64,000 bases of DNA, taken from NCBI GenBank assembly GCA_963920575.1, contig OY986963.1:8966896-9030895 (forward strand), in the 5' to 3' direction. Shown here in pieces: positions 62,844-64,000 of this stretch. How positions within the stretch are numbered: the stretch's first letter is position 1; the number at the start of each line of letters is the position of its first letter. The notes under the pieces are model-generated. The model was not told where the DNA came from. It saw only the letters and a program-made list of their open reading frames with translations, and did not search any database. The translations under genes were made by a program, and so were the position numbers. This DNA comes from Narthecium ossifragum (lineage: Eukaryota > Streptophyta > Magnoliopsida > Dioscoreales > Nartheciaceae).

Positions 62844-64000
62844 TTAAATGATTTTCTTGTCCCCTTTGTGTTTTGTCTGGCGTTTATGAGTGCACAGGTC
62901 CTTAAGAAACTTGGCATACGAAGGGATCTGACGAATAGCCTGAAGCAAGGGTATGTTGATATTGACATGTTTGAACGTTTCAAGGATTTTCTCAGTAGCT
63001 CTTCGGGCTTTGATGGTTGGGTATGGGTCCTTAAGGGTTGCAGGAAATGGCACTTTTGGAATGTATTTAGCTGGATCAGGCTCTCTAGAATCAAATGGGT
63101 CAATATTAGATGAGAAATGAGAACCATCTCGGGCTAGATGCTTGGTTGTCGTTCCGGGTGTTTGATCATCCAGATTGACAGGTTCACCTATTTGGTTATC
63201 TACTATTTTGCCACTTTTGAGGGTCACTACGGCTTTAGCACTCTCAAAGTTTTGGCTTTTTGCATAGTGCTGGCCTCTTGGGTTGGTGACAGATTGACTT
63301 GGCAAATGCCCATCCTCTCTTTTAGACAAGGTGTTAGAAAATTGACCAACTTGTTTTTCTAAATTTGAAACGGATTGAATCGTTGAAGATAAGTTGTTTT
63401 TCAATACGGAGACATCACCTTTGACAGTTGAAATTTCGACTTTCATGGATGACATGTCCCTATTGAAATCACCTCTCATCTCTAAAAGTGTGCTCATGAT
63501 AGAATTTAAAGCGGGCTCAATTGATGATTCAGGAGGAGGAGGTTGAGAGGTATTCTGTGGATAATGTGAAGAGTACCCAGGGTTTGGATTTGCAGAAGGT
63601 TTAGGTGGGTACTTGAGAGTAGAAGTATTAGCTGGATTGTTTTGCCCTTGAGAGTTACTTGATTGCTGTGGCTTCCAACTAAAATTAGGGTGATTTCTCC
63701 AACCTGGATTATAGGTATTAGAATAAGGATTGTTTTGGGGCTTGGAGAAACCATAAGTTGCATTAACTTGTTCCTGAACAAAGTCAGGGAAATTGGGGGC
63801 CATATGACAATCGGTAATATGATGATCAGAATTAAGGCAAAGGGCACAGATTTCAAGAGAAGTATTAGGCAATTGTTGAGCAAGAGACTGGCCTGTTTTC
63901 AACTGGTTTAAGTCTTTAGTTAGGACGGCTACTTGCGTGGAGAGACTTTGGACTTCAAAAATTTCATGAATTCCCCGAGAATTACGAACAGTGGTAGACC
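62844..64000 (-). CDS. Athila-like gag, partial at the right edge
   Basis: The frame is open from the window edge to 62844. A Leu-rich coil lies near the edge (VQSLSTQVAVLTKDLNQLK). The zinc knuckle CALCLNSDHHITDC (C-x2-C-x4-H-x4-C) is at about 63848-63808, then NNPYSNTYNPGWRNHPNFSW, a second coil (EKQVGQFSNTL), and the C-terminal KHVNINIPLLQAIRQIPSYA with KFLKDLC. All are typical of Athila/Tat gag. Gag packages element RNA. No frameshift is seen in 1.1 kb. The N-terminal capsid is beyond the window. A single stop separates it from protease, so expression of protease would need readthrough or reflects one nonsense mutation. Confidence 0.9.
   Translation of the reverse strand, partial: STTVRNSRGIHEIFEVQSLSTQVAVLTKDLNQLKTGQSLAQQLPNTSLEICALCLNSDHHITDCHMAPNFPDFVQEQVNATYGFSKPQNNPYSNTYNPGWRNHPNFSWKPQQSSNSQGQNNPANTSTLKYPPKPSANPNPGYSSHYPQNTSQPPPPESSIEPALNSIMSTLLEMRGDFNRDMSSMKVEISTVKGDVSVLKNNLSSTIQSVSNLEKQVGQFSNTLSKREDGHLPSQSVTNPRGQHYAKSQNFESAKAVVTLKSGKIVDNQIGEPVNLDDQTPGTTTKHLARDGSHFSSNIDPFDSREPDPAKYIPKVPFPATLKDPYPTIKARRATEKILETFKHVNINIPLLQAIRQIPSYAKFLKDLCTHKRQTKHKGDKKII

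Overview
The window is plant nuclear DNA made almost entirely of transposable elements. The evidence is plant Ty1/copia, Ty3/gypsy (Athila-like and Del/Tekay-like) and LINE/L1 coding motifs, Mutator-like elements with 9-11 bp target duplications, plant-type primer-binding sites, and GC-rich captured exons of the kind common in commelinid monocots (the monocot guess is weak). There are two 200-base assembly gaps (20673-20872 and 41017-41216). I found no complete host gene, rRNA, tRNA or CRISPR array.

Layout. 1-3.2 kb: a Pack-MULE-like element with purine- and pyrimidine-rich tandem repeats and a captured phospholipase C fragment. 3.2-4.0 kb: a ~270-bp tandem repeat. 4.1-7.65 kb: a minus-strand Ty3/gypsy 5' end (LTR, primer-binding site, gag pieces rearranged around a foldback palindrome). 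7.65-11.36 kb: a LINE 3' half split by a solo LTR of the same gypsy family. 11.4-16.7 kb: two Pack-MULEs with 9-10 bp target duplications; one carries a GH3 glucanase fragment, the other aspartyl-protease fragments plus an Athila-like solo LTR inside its left TIR. 17-20.3 kb: LINE remnants and nested MITE/MULE elements. 21.6-23.2 kb: another long-TIR MULE. 23.2-29.9 kb: a decayed copia element (gag, protease, integrase, RT, RNase H) broken by a 697-bp duplication/insertion and by an Athila-like solo LTR. 30-37.6 kb: tandem duplications, LINE remnants, MITEs and a GC-rich tandem array. 37.6-40 kb: a third gypsy LTR (solo, perfect target duplication). 40-46 kb: a segmental duplicate, tandem duplications and a LINE remnant. 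46-51 kb: low-repeat sequence with weak exon candidates, one of them split in frame by a copia solo LTR. 51-64 kb: a LINE remnant interrupted by a plus-strand Athila-like element, itself interrupted by a minus-strand Athila-like element that runs off the right edge.

The most unusual signals are two. First, arrays of the palindromic word GATCGATC, often accompanied by TGACAGAGC-like words, recur in LTRs of three unrelated retrotransposon lineages, usually upstream of the TATA box. Second, a long intact 535-aa ORF (53449-55056) in the plus-strand Athila-like element appears to be a degenerate gag linker fused to a long acidic repeat region and a triplicated C-terminal module, with no protease, reverse transcriptase or integrase. 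Solo LTRs, target duplications and nesting give a readable insertion order.
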